A stretch of 64,000 nt of DNA from Parazoarcus communis SWub3 = DSM 12120 (GCF_003226565.1 NZ_QKOE01000002.1:1-64000); one strand, 5' to 3'; shown: positions 37,131 through 46,439, counted from the first letter of the stretch. The notes: generated by a model not told the origin, from the letters alone. Numbers and translations: made by a program.

Positions 37131-39558
37131 GACGTCCTCCCGCCGCCCCCACGACGGCTTGCTCAAACGCCTTGAGCGCCGGCTCGAAGGTGCGCTGTTC
37201 CGCCATCGCGGCGCCACCGTCGTCATCTTCGCCGTGCTGACGGTCTGGCTGGGCTGGGTCGCACTCGGCCTTCGCCCGGACGCCAGCTTCGAGAAGATGA
37301 TCCCCACTCACCATCCGGCCATCGCCAACTATCTGGTGCATGAGGACAACCTGCGCGGTCTCTCCAACGTGGTGCGGGTCGTGGTCGAGAACCGTCAGGG
37401 TGACATCTTCGACCCCGCTTTCCAGGACATCCTGCGCAAGGTCAACGACGAGGTCTTCTACATTCCTGGGGTCGACCGCGCCGGCATGCGCTCGCTCTGG
37501 ACACCCAACGTGATGTGGGGCGAAGTCACTGCCGAAGGCTTCGAAGCCGGCCCGGTGATCCCCGATGGCTACGACGGCTCGGCGCAGGCCATCGAGCAGT
37601 TGCGTGCCAACGTTTTCCGGTCGGGCGAAGTCGGCACCCTGGTTGCCAATGACCTGCGCTCGGCGCTGGTACTGGTCCCGCTGATGGAGCGCAACCCCGA
37701 GACTGGCGAACGTCTGGACTACGGCCGCTTCGCCACCGACCTGGAAGAAAGGATCCGTGCCCGCCATGAAAGCACCACCACCGGTATCCACATCGTCGGC
37801 TTTGCCAAGGTCATCGGCGAACTGATCGACGGCGCAGTGCCCATCCTCGGTTACTTCCTGCTGACCCTGGTGCTGACCGCAGCCCTGCTGTTCTGGTATT
37901 CGCGTTGCCTGCGCAGCACGGCCACCACGCTGCTGTGCTGCCTGATCGCGGTGGTCTGGCAGCTGGGCATCGTCCGCCTGCTGGGCTACGGGCTGGACCC
38001 TTACTCCATCCTGGTGCCCTTCCTCACCTTCGCCATCGGCATCAGCCATGCGGTGCAGAACATCAACGCCACCGCCAATGCCGCCCTCGACGGTGCCGAC
38101 CGTATCGAAGCCGCCCGACGCTCGTTCCGCAGCCTGTTCGTCGCCGGCACGGTGGCCCTGCTGTGCGATGCGGTAGGCTTTGCCACGTTGCTGATCATCC
38201 GCATCGGCGTCATCCAGGAGCTGGCGATCTCGGCCAGCATTGGGGTGGCCGTCATCATCTTCAGCAAGATGTTCCTGCTGCCGGTGCTGATGTCATGGAC
38301 CGGCGTCTCCCCCGCTGCCGTCATCCATGCCCGCAAACGCCGTGAACACCTCCCCTGGCTCTGGCAGCAGGTGGCGCGCTGCGCGCAGCCACGCCCGGCA
38401 ATGGTCGTGACGCTGGCCGGTGCAGCCTTGCTGGCGCTTGGCTACTGGGGTGCACGCGACCTGCAGATCGGCGACCTCGACCCGGGCGCGCCCGAACTGC
38501 GCACCGACTCCCGCTACAACCGCGACGCCGCTTATCTGGTACGGCACTACACCACCAGCACCGATGTGTTCGTCGTGATGGCCGAAACCCCACCCCAGGG
38601 TTGCCGCGACTACCAGGTGCTGGCCGGCATGGACCTGCTCGCTGCCGAACTGGAGCGCGTGCCCGGCGTTCAGCGTACGGTGTCGATGTCCGACTTTGCC
38701 TACCGCGTACTCGCCGGCAACAATGAGGGCAACCCAAAGTGGTACGCCATCAGCCGCAACAAGTACGCGCTTGGCGGCGCCTTCCAGAAGACCCCCAAGG
38801 AGTACATCGGCAACGGCTGCGCGATGACGCCCTTCGTGGTCTACCTCAACGATCACAAGGCCGCCACGCTGTCGGCCGTGATGGCCACGGTGCGCGACTT
38901 CGCCGCCCGCCACGACTCGGACGCGGTGCGCTTCACCCTGGTCGGTGGCAATGCCGGCATCGAGGCCGCCACCAACGAGGTCATCGGCAACGCCGAACGC
39001 ACCATGCTGATCCTGGTGTACGCCATCGTCGCGCTGCTGGTGCTGATCGAATTCCGCTCACTTCGGGTCACCCTCTGCATCGTGGTGCCGCTGTACATCA
39101 CCTCAGTACTGTGTGAAGCGGTCATGGCCTGGATGGGTCTTGGGGTGAAGGTCGCCACCCTGCCGGTCATCGCGCTCGGGGTCGGCATCGGCGTGGACTA
39201 CGGGATCTACATCTACAACCGCCTTCAGTCCTACCTCGACCGTGGCCTGCCGCTAACCGAGGCCTATCTGATGACCGTCTCCACCACCGGCCGCGCAGTC
39301 GCTTTCACCGGCCTCACGCTGGCGGTGGGGGTGCTCACCTGGATGGGCTCGACCATCAAGTTCCAGGCCGACATGGGCCTGCTGCTGACCTTCATGTTCC
39401 TGTGGAACATGGTCGGTGCGCTGGTGCTGCTGCCGGCGCTCGCCAGGCTGCTGCTCCCGGCGCAGGCAGCGACGCCCGCCACCACGACACCCGCCGGGAC
39501 ACCTTCCGCATCGTCGCCCCCACCCCAACTCACCCTTGCCGAAGCCCACAGGAGCTGA
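37123..39558 (+). CDS. MMPL-family RND transporter
   Basis: This 811-residue inner-membrane protein has the duplicated RND layout: one N-terminal helix, a periplasmic loop, five to six helices, then a repeat of the same (second half from about residue 430). The motif SASIGVAVIIFSKMFLLPVL and the later GVGIGVDYGIYIYNR, with an aspartate in helix 10, support proton-driven transport. It belongs to the predicted-exporter group that includes hopanoid and lipid transporters. The ATG at 37123 follows AGGAG at nine bases; earlier starts at 37078 or 37090 are less likely. Hydrophobic cargo is inferred. Confidence 0.88.
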   Translation: MNETSSRRPHDGLLKRLERRLEGALFRHRGATVVIFAVLTVWLGWVALGLRPDASFEKMIPTHHPAIANYLVHEDNLRGLSNVVRVVVENRQGDIFDPAFQDILRKVNDEVFYIPGVDRAGMRSLWTPNVMWGEVTAEGFEAGPVIPDGYDGSAQAIEQLRANVFRSGEVGTLVANDLRSALVLVPLMERNPETGERLDYGRFATDLEERIRARHESTTTGIHIVGFAKVIGELIDGAVPILGYFLLTLVLTAALLFWYSRCLRSTATTLLCCLIAVVWQLGIVRLLGYGLDPYSILVPFLTFAIGISHAVQNINATANAALDGADRIEAARRSFRSLFVAGTVALLCDAVGFATLLIIRIGVIQELAISASIGVAVIIFSKMFLLPVLMSWTGVSPAAVIHARKRREHLPWLWQQVARCAQPRPAMVVTLAGAALLALGYWGARDLQIGDLDPGAPELRTDSRYNRDAAYLVRHYTTSTDVFVVMAETPPQGCRDYQVLAGMDLLAAELERVPGVQRTVSMSDFAYRVLAGNNEGNPKWYAISRNKYALGGAFQKTPKEYIGNGCAMTPFVVYLNDHKAATLSAVMATVRDFAARHDSDAVRFTLVGGNAGIEAATNEVIGNAERTMLILVYAIVALLVLIEFRSLRVTLCIVVPLYITSVLCEAVMAWMGLGVKVATLPVIALGVGIGVDYGIYIYNRLQSYLDRGLPLTEAYLMTVSTTGRAVAFTGLTLAVGVLTWMGSTIKFQADMGLLLTFMFLWNMVGALVLLPALARLLLPAQAATPATTTPAGTPSASSPPPQLTLAEAHRS

Positions 39559-39562
39559 ACCC

Positions 39563-40369
39563 ATGAACCCGATCGAAACCCGCCTGATGGACCTCAGCGG
39601 CCGTGTCGCCCTCGTCACCGGTGGCGCTTCCGGCATCGGCCGCGCCACCGCCCACGCCCTGGCAGCACAAGGCGCACGCGTCATCGTCGCCGACATCAAC
39701 GAAGCCGGCGGCTGGGAAACGGCCGACGCCATAGGCTCCGCTGCCAGTTTTGTTCACCTGGACGTCAGCGACGAGACCGCCTGGTGCCGCGCCCTCGACT
39801 ACGTCGTCTCGACCGAGCAGCATCTCGACATCCTCGCCAACGTTGCCGGCATCGGCCTGGGTGGCGACTTCGAGGACCTGACACTGAGCGACTGGAACCG
39901 CCTCATCGCAGTCAACGCCACCGGCCCCTTCCTCGGCTGCAAACACGCGATCCGCGCCATGTCCGGCAGCGGCCGACCCGGCGCCATCGTCAACGTCGGC
40001 TCGATTGCCGCCACCCACGCCGCGCCGGACCTTGCCGGCTACTGCGCCAGCAAGGGCGCCATGCGCATGCTGAGCAAATCAGTGGCGCTGTACTGCGCGC
40101 ACAAGGGCTACCCGATCCGCTGCAACGCCATCCACCCGACCTATGTGGATAGCGAAATGCTCGACCCCATCGCGGCGCACTATGGCAGCCGCGATGCGAT
40201 GGTGCAGGCAATGTCGCGGCTGGTACCGGCAGGCAGACTTGCCAAGCCGGCCGACATCGCCGCAGCCGTGGTGTTTCTGGCATCTGACGCAGCCACCATG
40301 ATTACCGGTACCGAACTGTTCGTGGATGGCGGTCAGACCGCCGGAATTGCGCCATCACATTTTGGCTAG
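39563..40369 (+). CDS. Short-chain dehydrogenase/reductase
   Basis: This 268-residue classical SDR has the coenzyme motif TGGASGIG at 19-26, NVAG in the fifth strand, a serine in NVGSIAA and the catalytic YCASK. Aspartate at the end of the second strand (VIVADIN) suggests NAD rather than NADP. It begins four bases after the RND gene and is the last gene of the rightward cluster, so it may oxidise an alcohol intermediate of the same pathway. Confidence 0.9.
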   Translation: MNPIETRLMDLSGRVALVTGGASGIGRATAHALAAQGARVIVADINEAGGWETADAIGSAASFVHLDVSDETAWCRALDYVVSTEQHLDILANVAGIGLGGDFEDLTLSDWNRLIAVNATGPFLGCKHAIRAMSGSGRPGAIVNVGSIAATHAAPDLAGYCASKGAMRMLSKSVALYCAHKGYPIRCNAIHPTYVDSEMLDPIAAHYGSRDAMVQAMSRLVPAGRLAKPADIAAAVVFLASDAATMITGTELFVDGGQTAGIAPSHFG

Positions 40370-40440
40370 GATGAGTCCGGCCACAGGTCATTTCGGATGT
40401 CACCACAATAAGGCTCAGTCTGCTTGCCCGGGACGACAAT

Positions 40441-40536
40441 ATGAGATCACGGTTCGTCCACGATCTCGTGGAGTCGCTCGGGTACGCGCGCACAAAGGAT
40501 CGCATGACCGCACAAGGCCTGCGAGGCACGCTGTAA
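40441..40536 (+). pseudogene. Possible tyrosine-recombinase remnant
   Basis: A 31-residue frame ends LGYARTKDRMTAQGLRGTL, which resembles the MTxHGFRx core of phage-type integrases, where the box II histidine and arginine sit; here the His is Gln. It stops soon after. It could be the scar of an integrated element beside the catabolic cluster. The match is short, so this is weak. Confidence 0.25.
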
Positions 40537-40545
40537 TCCGGTTGA

Positions 40546-40577
40546 GGATCATTTTCGTGGCGTCACGAAAATGATCC
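40546..40577. terminator. Perfect 14-bp hairpin between convergent genes
   Basis: GGATCATTTTCGTG (40546-40559) pairs exactly with 40564-40577 around a GCGT loop. The gene before it (SDR, plus) and the gene after it (AraC regulator, minus) converge here, so it is well placed as a bidirectional terminator even though its T-rich part is inside the stem. Confidence 0.6.
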
Positions 40578-40647
40578 AGCGCTGAAGGGGGGCCCAACGC
40601 CCCATTGACGACAGCCTGCCAACCATGGGGTCGAAGGACCTGGCCCC

Positions 40648-41556
40648 TTACCCCCGATACGCTTTCGGACTCACCCCGATCACCCTGCGGAAAGTCGCCG
40701 AGAAGTGGCTCAGGTTTCTGAAGCCGCAGCGGCGGGCGACTTCTGCCACGGACAGGGCGGGTTCCTCGCGCAGCAGCATGCGTGCGCGCTCCAGCCGCTG
40801 CGACAGCACGTAGTGATAGGGCGTCTGGCCGACGGTGTCGCGGAAGGCACGCAGGAAATGGTCCTTGGAGATGCAGGCCAGGTCGGCCAGGTCCTGCAGG
40901 CAGATGTCCTCGTGCAGGCGTTCGTGGATCAAGGCGGTGATCTTCTTCAGAACGCTCTGACGTAACTGGTTTCCGGCATTGCTGCGAGTCAGCACACGCT
41001 CGGTTTCGATGCGTCGTTCGCGGGTGTAATGGGTCACCAGGTGGCGGACCAGCAGGCTCTGGATCTGGTCCAGCACAAGGGTTTCCAGCCGGGTACCCTG
41101 TCCGGCAGCCGGCGGGGCTTCGCTTGCCAGCATGCGGAAGAAGCCATCCAGCCAGCTATCGCTGACCGAGAAGAAATCGTCGATCGGCGGACAGGCGTCG
41201 CGCTCCAGGGTGTCGCGGGCGAAAGCATCGAGCAGGGATTGAGGCAGGTAGAGATGGAAGACCTGGGTGTTGCCACCCAGCCGCCAGTCCGACTCCGAAT
41301 CGCGCGGCATGAAGGTGACCGATCCCACCCGCGACCGGAAGCCGGTAACCATGCCCTGCTGCAGGCGTTCGACATCGGTGTTGCCCGACAGGTGATAGAC
41401 AAGCACATGTTCCGCATTGCGGCGCAGCTGTGACTCGCCAGCGGGGTGGTTCCAGCGTGCGCCAAAGATGGTGCCGCTATGCGCCTGCATCACGTAGTCG
41501 GGCCCCGATGCGGTCGCGCGCGCAACCAGCTCCGGGGTGGATACCAGCATTCCCAT
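40648..41556 (-). CDS. AraC-family transcriptional regulator
   Basis: This 302-residue regulator has an N-terminal sensing domain of the AraC-binding-like type (contains VFHLYLPQSLLDAF) and a C-terminal pair of helix-turn-helix units: DICLQDLADLACISKDHFLRAF and LSVAEVARRCGFRNLSHFSATFRR. The ATG at 41556 follows AGGAG by seven bases. It is divergent from the SDR gene at 41749 and flanks the cupin/DUF1302 cluster, so it probably controls one or both. The inducer is unknown. Confidence 0.9.
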   Translation of the reverse strand: MGMLVSTPELVARATASGPDYVMQAHSGTIFGARWNHPAGESQLRRNAEHVLVYHLSGNTDVERLQQGMVTGFRSRVGSVTFMPRDSESDWRLGGNTQVFHLYLPQSLLDAFARDTLERDACPPIDDFFSVSDSWLDGFFRMLASEAPPAAGQGTRLETLVLDQIQSLLVRHLVTHYTRERRIETERVLTRSNAGNQLRQSVLKKITALIHERLHEDICLQDLADLACISKDHFLRAFRDTVGQTPYHYVLSQRLERARMLLREEPALSVAEVARRCGFRNLSHFSATFRRVIGVSPKAYRG

Positions 41557-41748
41557 TCTTGTCTCCTCTGTCCGGATACCGCTTTTGTTATGCAAGCCAT
41601 TGTAGGCGTGCTGTTTTCCAATTACAGCTGGGGACTTTGCAGATATCGCGAAAGTTATCCCGCCGCGCGCCGCCGGAGACGCCACAAGGCTACAGTGCCG
41701 ACCACGGAGCCGCCCCGGACGAGGGCCGCCGAACGACAGGAGACGACA

Positions 41749-42510
41749 ATGCAGGGAATGCTGGAACAACGCGTGGTGATCGTGACCGGTGCCGGATCGG
41801 GAATCGGCCGCGCCGCCGCCGAGGTGATGGCACGCGAGGGGGCGATCATCATTGCCAGTGACCTGAAGCTGGACACTGTGGAAGAAACGGCGCACCGCAT
41901 CGTCACCGCAGGCGGACGGGCCATCGCCACCCGCACCGATGTATCCCGGCTGGGTGAGCTCGACGCGCTCCACGCACTGACCATCGGCGAATTCGGCCGA
42001 CTCGACGGTGCCTTCAACAATGCCGGCATTCCGGGGCCGGGCAGCGCCCTGGCCGACCATGATGAAGCCGCCTTCGATGCGCTGATCGCAATCAATCTGA
42101 AAGCCGTGTGGTACGGCATGAAGCGCCAGATCGAGCTGATGCTGCCGCGTGGCGGCGGTGCCATCGTCAATACCGCCTCGGTCGGCGGCATCGTCGGCAA
42201 ACCCGGACTATCGGTGTATTGCGCCACCAAACATGCGGTGATCGGCCTGACCAAGACCGCCGCGCTGGAATACGGCAGCCGCGGTGTCCGGGTCAATGCA
42301 GTGTGCCCCGGCGTGATCCGCACGCCCATGGTGGACCAGGTGATTGCCGGTCAGCCCGGTGCGGAAGAAGAATGGAACAAGCTGCAGCCGATCGGCCGCA
42401 TGGGCACGCCGGAGGAACTTGCCGAAACCGTGGCCTGGCTGATGTCGCCGCGCGCCTCGCTGGTCCATGGTCACGCACTGGTTGCAGATGGCGGCCTGAC
42501 CGTCGCCTGA
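41749..42510 (+). CDS. Short-chain dehydrogenase/reductase
   Basis: This 253-residue classical SDR has TGAGSGIG, NNAG, a serine in NTASVGG and catalytic YCATK. ASDLK at the end of strand two favours NAD. The terminal HALVADGGLTVA is typical. The ATG follows AGGAG. It is divergent from the AraC regulator (192-base gap) and ends at a strong terminator. It differs from the SDR at 39563 in sequence, so it is not a recent duplicate. Confidence 0.9.
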   Translation: MQGMLEQRVVIVTGAGSGIGRAAAEVMAREGAIIIASDLKLDTVEETAHRIVTAGGRAIATRTDVSRLGELDALHALTIGEFGRLDGAFNNAGIPGPGSALADHDEAAFDALIAINLKAVWYGMKRQIELMLPRGGGAIVNTASVGGIVGKPGLSVYCATKHAVIGLTKTAALEYGSRGVRVNAVCPGVIRTPMVDQVIAGQPGAEEEWNKLQPIGRMGTPEELAETVAWLMSPRASLVHGHALVADGGLTVA

Positions 42511-42543
42511 CCGACGAACAGGGGAAATGGTGCCCCTCCTCTT

Positions 42544-42571
42544 GGCCCGGCCTGTCGCCGGGCCTTTTTTT
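42544..42571 (+). terminator. Intrinsic terminator after the second SDR
   Basis: GGCCCGGC and GCCGGGCC arms with a five-base loop are followed by seven T residues. It ends two bases before the stop of the convergent LysR gene. Confidence 0.92.
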
Positions 42572-42573
42572 GT

Positions 42574-43509
42574 CTACAAAGGGTTTGCCGACGTCCCGTT
42601 CGCCACCAGTCCCACGCCTGCATCAAAGCGCAAGCGGCCGAGCTCGGCAATGAACCAGGCCAGGGCCTTGCCCTTGTTTGCGGCCTGCCAGGCCACCGAA
42701 ATCGGCTGTGGCAAGCGGGGCTCGGCCAGCGGCAGCTCACGCAGGTGCCCGGCAGCCAGCTCGTCCACGATGCGGTGACGGGGCAGGAAGCCTACCCCCA
42801 CCCCCTGGCGCTGGGCCTCAACTTTGTGGGCGAAGGTCGGCACGACGATACGCGAACGGCCATCGAGCAGACCACTGGAGCGGGCTGGCAGGTAGCGTGA
42901 GCTGTCGGCCACCACCACCGTGGGCCAGGGACGGATCGCCGCTGCGGCCAATGGTCGCTCGGCCTCACACAGGGGGTGATCGGCAGCCACCGCGAACACG
43001 AACTCCACCGCCCCCAGCGGCATAGTGGCGATATGACCCGGCGGCCCTTCACCGGCCGCACCGACGACCAGATCGCAGCGCCCGCTGGTCAGCGCATCCC
43101 AGGTACCGCCCAGCACCTCTTCGACCACACGGATCTCGGTCTGCGGGCGCAGCCTGTTGAAGGCACCAATCAGGTGATAAATCGGCTCGGGATCGAGCAC
43201 GTTGTCCACGCCGATGCGCAGCTCCGCCTCCCAGCCGTCGGCCACCGACTGCACCACCCGGGTCAGTGCATCGACCGCGTCGAGGATATGCCGCCCCTGA
43301 TCCAGCACCAGACGACCCACCGGCGTCAGCACCGCACGCCGCCGGCTACGGTCGAACAAGGCCACGCCAAGGTCTTCCTCAAGTTTGCTGACGGTATAGG
43401 ACACCGCCGAAGGCACCCGGAACAGGGCGTCGGCCGCTGCGGCAAAACTGTGCTTGCGATCGATGGCGTCGAGCACGCGAAGGGCATCCAGGGTGATGGG
43501 CGAGATCAT
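42574..43509 (-). CDS. LysR-family transcriptional regulator
   Basis: This 311-residue regulator has an N-terminal winged helix-turn-helix (LRVLDAIDRKHSFAAAADAL, then VPSAVSYTVSKLEEDLG) and a substrate-binding domain from about residue 93. It is divergent from the DoxX-pirin operon with 116 bases between starts, an arrangement in which LysR proteins usually regulate both directions. A TGTTC-N9-GAACA repeat sits next to its own start. Confidence 0.92.
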   Translation of the reverse strand: MISPITLDALRVLDAIDRKHSFAAAADALFRVPSAVSYTVSKLEEDLGVALFDRSRRRAVLTPVGRLVLDQGRHILDAVDALTRVVQSVADGWEAELRIGVDNVLDPEPIYHLIGAFNRLRPQTEIRVVEEVLGGTWDALTSGRCDLVVGAAGEGPPGHIATMPLGAVEFVFAVAADHPLCEAERPLAAAAIRPWPTVVVADSSRYLPARSSGLLDGRSRIVVPTFAHKVEAQRQGVGVGFLPRHRIVDELAAGHLRELPLAEPRLPQPISVAWQAANKGKALAWFIAELGRLRFDAGVGLVANGTSANPL

Positions 43510-43528
43510 TGTTCGATTCCATTGAACA
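43510..43528. promoter_or_regulatory. LysR-box-like inverted repeat
   Basis: TGTTC and GAACA arms are separated by nine bases, giving the T-N11-A spacing class bound by LysR proteins. It lies directly upstream of the regulator's own ATG, so autorepression is likely. Confidence 0.45.
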
Positions 43529-43625
43529 TTCAGATCAATATTAACCGTTATTTTTTGCTTTCTCCTTTAACTAAGATCGCTCCATCAGTCATACGAACTG
43601 ACCAATTACCCCAGGAGAGACTCTC

Positions 43626-44069
43626 ATGAACACCCTGATCCAACGCATCCTGTCGTCCAACGCCGGATTCGCCACCCTTGCGCTGCGCATTCCCGTCGGC
43701 ATCATCTTTGCCGCACACGGCGCCCAGAAACTGTTCGGCTGGTTTGGCGGCTACGGTCTGGAGGGCACCGGCCAGTGGATGGCTTCGATCGGCCTGCAGC
43801 CCGGCTACCTGATGGCGCTGATGGCCGGCAGTGCCGAATTCTTCGGCGGTCTGGCCTTGCTGATCGGCCTGCTGGTCAGACCGGCGGCCGTAGTGCTGGC
43901 ATTTGCAATGCTGGTGGCGATCTTCAGCGTGCATATCGGCAACGGCCTGTTCATGAGCAACAACGGCTATGAGTTCGGCCTGGCGCTGCTGGCAATCTCC
44001 GTATCGCTGGCAATCAGTGGCGGTGGCCGGCTCGCGCTCGACAACCGCCTTGCCGCCATGTATCGCTAA
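43626..44069 (+). CDS. DoxX-family membrane protein
   Basis: This 147-residue protein has four hydrophobic helices. It starts with the family pattern LALRIPVGIIFAAHGAQKLFGWFGGYGLEGTG, whose core HGAQKLFGWFGG is typical of DoxX/YphA-like proteins. These are linked to quinone or oxidative-stress metabolism, but the reaction is unclear. The ATG follows AGGAGAG. The pirin gene follows after 67 bases; this DoxX-pirin pairing under a LysR regulator is common in proteobacteria. Confidence 0.88.
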   Translation: MNTLIQRILSSNAGFATLALRIPVGIIFAAHGAQKLFGWFGGYGLEGTGQWMASIGLQPGYLMALMAGSAEFFGGLALLIGLLVRPAAVVLAFAMLVAIFSVHIGNGLFMSNNGYEFGLALLAISVSLAISGGGRLALDNRLAAMYR

Positions 44070-44136
44070 GCCGCCCGCCAGACCCAGCACAACGCCCGCG
44101 GGCCATGCCCGCCGGGCCTCATCCAGGAGAGCACAC

Positions 44137-44823
44137 ATGATCACCCTGCGCCCCGCGGCCGACCGCGGCCATGCCAACTTCGGCTGGCTCGACAGCCACC
44201 ACACCTTCTCTTTCGGCAGCTACCACGACCCCGCACACATGGGTGTGTCCGCCCTGCGCGTGATCAACGACGACCGGGTGACACCCGGTGCCGGTTTCGG
44301 CGCCCATCCACACCGCGACATGGAGATCATCAGCTATGTGCTCGAAGGCAGCATCGAGCACAAGGACAGCATGGGCAGCCACACCCGCCTGAACGCCGGG
44401 CAGATCCAGGTGATGAGCGCCGGTACCGGCATCGTCCACAGCGAATACAACCCGGACGACAGCACCGGCCTGCACTTCCTGCAGATCTGGATCCAGCCGG
44501 ATCGCCGCGGGGTCGAGCCGCGCTATGCCCAACAGGATGTGCCACCGGGCGAGGGCGCCACCCTGCTGGTGTCGCCGGATGGTCGCGATGGCTCACTGTC
44601 AATCCATCAGAATGCCTTCATCCACCTGCTGCGGCCGGCCGCATCCGGGCTGACCCGGACGCTGCACGCCGACCGGACCTACTATGTTCACGCGGTGCAC
44701 GGCACACTGACGGTCAATGGCGTGAGCATGAGTGCAGGTGACGGAATGACGCTTGCCGCCGAAACCGCCTTGACGGTATCCGCGCAAGCGGGCGCCGAGG
44801 CCCTGTTGTTCGATCTGCCCTGA
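44137..44823 (+). CDS. Pirin-family protein
   Basis: This 228-residue bicupin has the pirin N-terminal metal site (GFGAHPHRDMEIISYVLEG and the later GIVHSEYN). It belongs to the YhhW/quercetinase-like group; some members oxidise quercetin, others act as regulators. It is cotranscribed with the DoxX gene and probably induced by the divergent LysR protein. The ATG at 44137 follows AGGAG. Confidence 0.9.
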   Translation: MITLRPAADRGHANFGWLDSHHTFSFGSYHDPAHMGVSALRVINDDRVTPGAGFGAHPHRDMEIISYVLEGSIEHKDSMGSHTRLNAGQIQVMSAGTGIVHSEYNPDDSTGLHFLQIWIQPDRRGVEPRYAQQDVPPGEGATLLVSPDGRDGSLSIHQNAFIHLLRPAASGLTRTLHADRTYYVHAVHGTLTVNGVSMSAGDGMTLAAETALTVSAQAGAEALLFDLP

Positions 44824-44879
44824 ACGGGATGCGGGCCAAGCAGCACCTTGGCGCTCGACGAGCTCGGGCTCGGTGGCGT

Positions 44880-45695
44880 TCAGTAAATCAGCAACACCCG
44901 GGTCTCGATGCTCTTGCGCAGCGGCGCGTCGGGCGGCACCTGCGGAAGGTCGAACGCTGCGTGGGGCGTGAATGACGCCACGTCGGCAGCAGAGTCGAAG
45001 GACTTGAACACCAGCGCCTCGTCGCGCCGCATGCGTGGGTAGTAGTGCCAGCGATGTCCTTGAGCATGGGTACACAGATAGATCTCGCCGCTGCGCGACG
45101 GGTAGTGGATGTCGGTCGCCACCAGATCCTCGCTCGCCACACTACTCGCATCGCAGACGCCCAGTGGGGTATCGAGCACTTCGCCCACCAATGGCCGCCA
45201 GATGTTGAGAATGGAAAACCGGCCATCCCAGGTATCGCCATCCATGCCCGGGCACTGCATGCCCAGGCGCCGCCGGCCAGAAGCGGCCGTGTAGTCGTTA
45301 TGCACCCGCCCCACCGCAGCAGGCGGACTACCGTCATCAGCGCGACCAAAGCCCAGCGCCGGCCGACCCGCCTCTCGCTCACGTACAAGATGGTCGAACA
45401 CGATTGCCAGCCGCGCCCCGGTCAGTTGCCGCGCCAGCGTCGCGCATTCGCGGTAGTAAAGCGACTTGACCTCGGCCCAATCGAAAAAGTCAGCCACCTC
45501 GCTGCGCTGCTCCACCAGACGAAACCCCTCCACATCCAGCGAGGTCTCCGGTCCCTGGCGGGCATCCCGTACCTCGCACAGACAGGACTGATAGCGCGCC
45601 GTCTCGCGCTTGATGCCGGCAGGAGGCGGGTACAGATAGGTGTATGGTTTGTCCTGCATCGGCAGCAGATAGCTGAATTCGGCATGCAGACTCAT
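44880..45695 (-). CDS. CmcJ/NvfI-family oxidoreductase
   Basis: This 271-residue protein is of the family that includes cephamycin CmcJ and fungal NvfI, related to 2-oxoglutarate/iron enzymes. Visible motifs are GRVHNDYTA (His-x-Asp metal ligands), FSILNIWRPL, and a late SFDSAADVASFTPHAAF with the second histidine. The substrate is unknown. Its start overlaps the end of the DsbA-like gene by four bases (ATGA), so the two are coexpressed. Confidence 0.8.
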   Translation of the reverse strand: MSLHAEFSYLLPMQDKPYTYLYPPPAGIKRETARYQSCLCEVRDARQGPETSLDVEGFRLVEQRSEVADFFDWAEVKSLYYRECATLARQLTGARLAIVFDHLVREREAGRPALGFGRADDGSPPAAVGRVHNDYTAASGRRRLGMQCPGMDGDTWDGRFSILNIWRPLVGEVLDTPLGVCDASSVASEDLVATDIHYPSRSGEIYLCTHAQGHRWHYYPRMRRDEALVFKSFDSAADVASFTPHAAFDLPQVPPDAPLRKSIETRVLLIY

Positions 45696-46315
45696 TGTCC
45701 GTCCTCCACCTTCTGCCGCGTTGCATGACGCAGCGCATGGGCCAAACGGTCGGTGCCCCAGAACAGGGTGTCGCCGGCGAAGAAGCTGGGCGCACCAAAG
45801 ACGCCGCGCCGCATCGCTTCGGCGGTGTTCTCGCGCAGGCGCGCACGTACTGCCTGGCTGGCAGCCAGGACCAGGACCGCATCCGGTTCGACCTGCAAGC
45901 CTTCAAGCATCATGCGCAAACCATTGGCCCCGGCGATGTCGATGTCATAGCCAAAGCTCGCTGTATAGGCACTGAGCACGAAGCGCTTGCCCCATCCCTG
46001 GTCGAGTCCTGCCAGGGTCACACAGGCGGGCAACACGCTGTTGCGCGGAAACACCGCAGGCCGCCGCAGCGGCAGGCCGCGTTCTTCGCAGAGGCGGGCA
46101 AGGTCCTGCCACATGTAGTCGCCCTTGGCCGGATACAGGTTGAATGGCGAGTCCTGCCAACCCTGGGCTGCAAAGACCGGCCCCAGCAGGAAAGGGCGGT
46201 AATCGATCCGTGCCCGGCCTTCATCCTCAAGCCGGGCCACGTCGGCAGCGGCCACATAGGAGTAGGTACTGGCAAGATCGAACCAGAACTCGATAAGGGG
46301 CGGGGGAGTGCGCAT
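45692..46315 (-). CDS. DsbA-fold 2-hydroxychromene-2-carboxylate isomerase-like protein
   Basis: This 207-residue thioredoxin-fold protein starts LIEFWFDLASTYSYVAAADV, where the family's serine (STYSY) replaces the CXXC motif, and has the kappa-class GST style. A C-terminal GVFGAPSFFAGDTLFWGTDRL is the cis-proline region. Such proteins isomerise chromene carboxylates or act as glutathione-dependent enzymes. It overlaps the CmcJ-like gene by ATGA. The ATG at 46315 is chosen because it gives the family start. Confidence 0.88.
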   Translation of the reverse strand: MRTPPPLIEFWFDLASTYSYVAAADVARLEDEGRARIDYRPFLLGPVFAAQGWQDSPFNLYPAKGDYMWQDLARLCEERGLPLRRPAVFPRNSVLPACVTLAGLDQGWGKRFVLSAYTASFGYDIDIAGANGLRMMLEGLQVEPDAVLVLAASQAVRARLRENTAEAMRRGVFGAPSFFAGDTLFWGTDRLAHALRHATRQKVEDGQ

Positions 46316-46439
46316 GCTTGTTGTCTCCAATCCAGGTTGCACGGCTGCATGTTGAGGCCCGCCGAAGCAGGCTTGCTTGAACAACGCTGTGGGAGCGCAC
46401 AGCAAAATTCAACCATCGCAAAAGCGCAGCCGCCTAATC

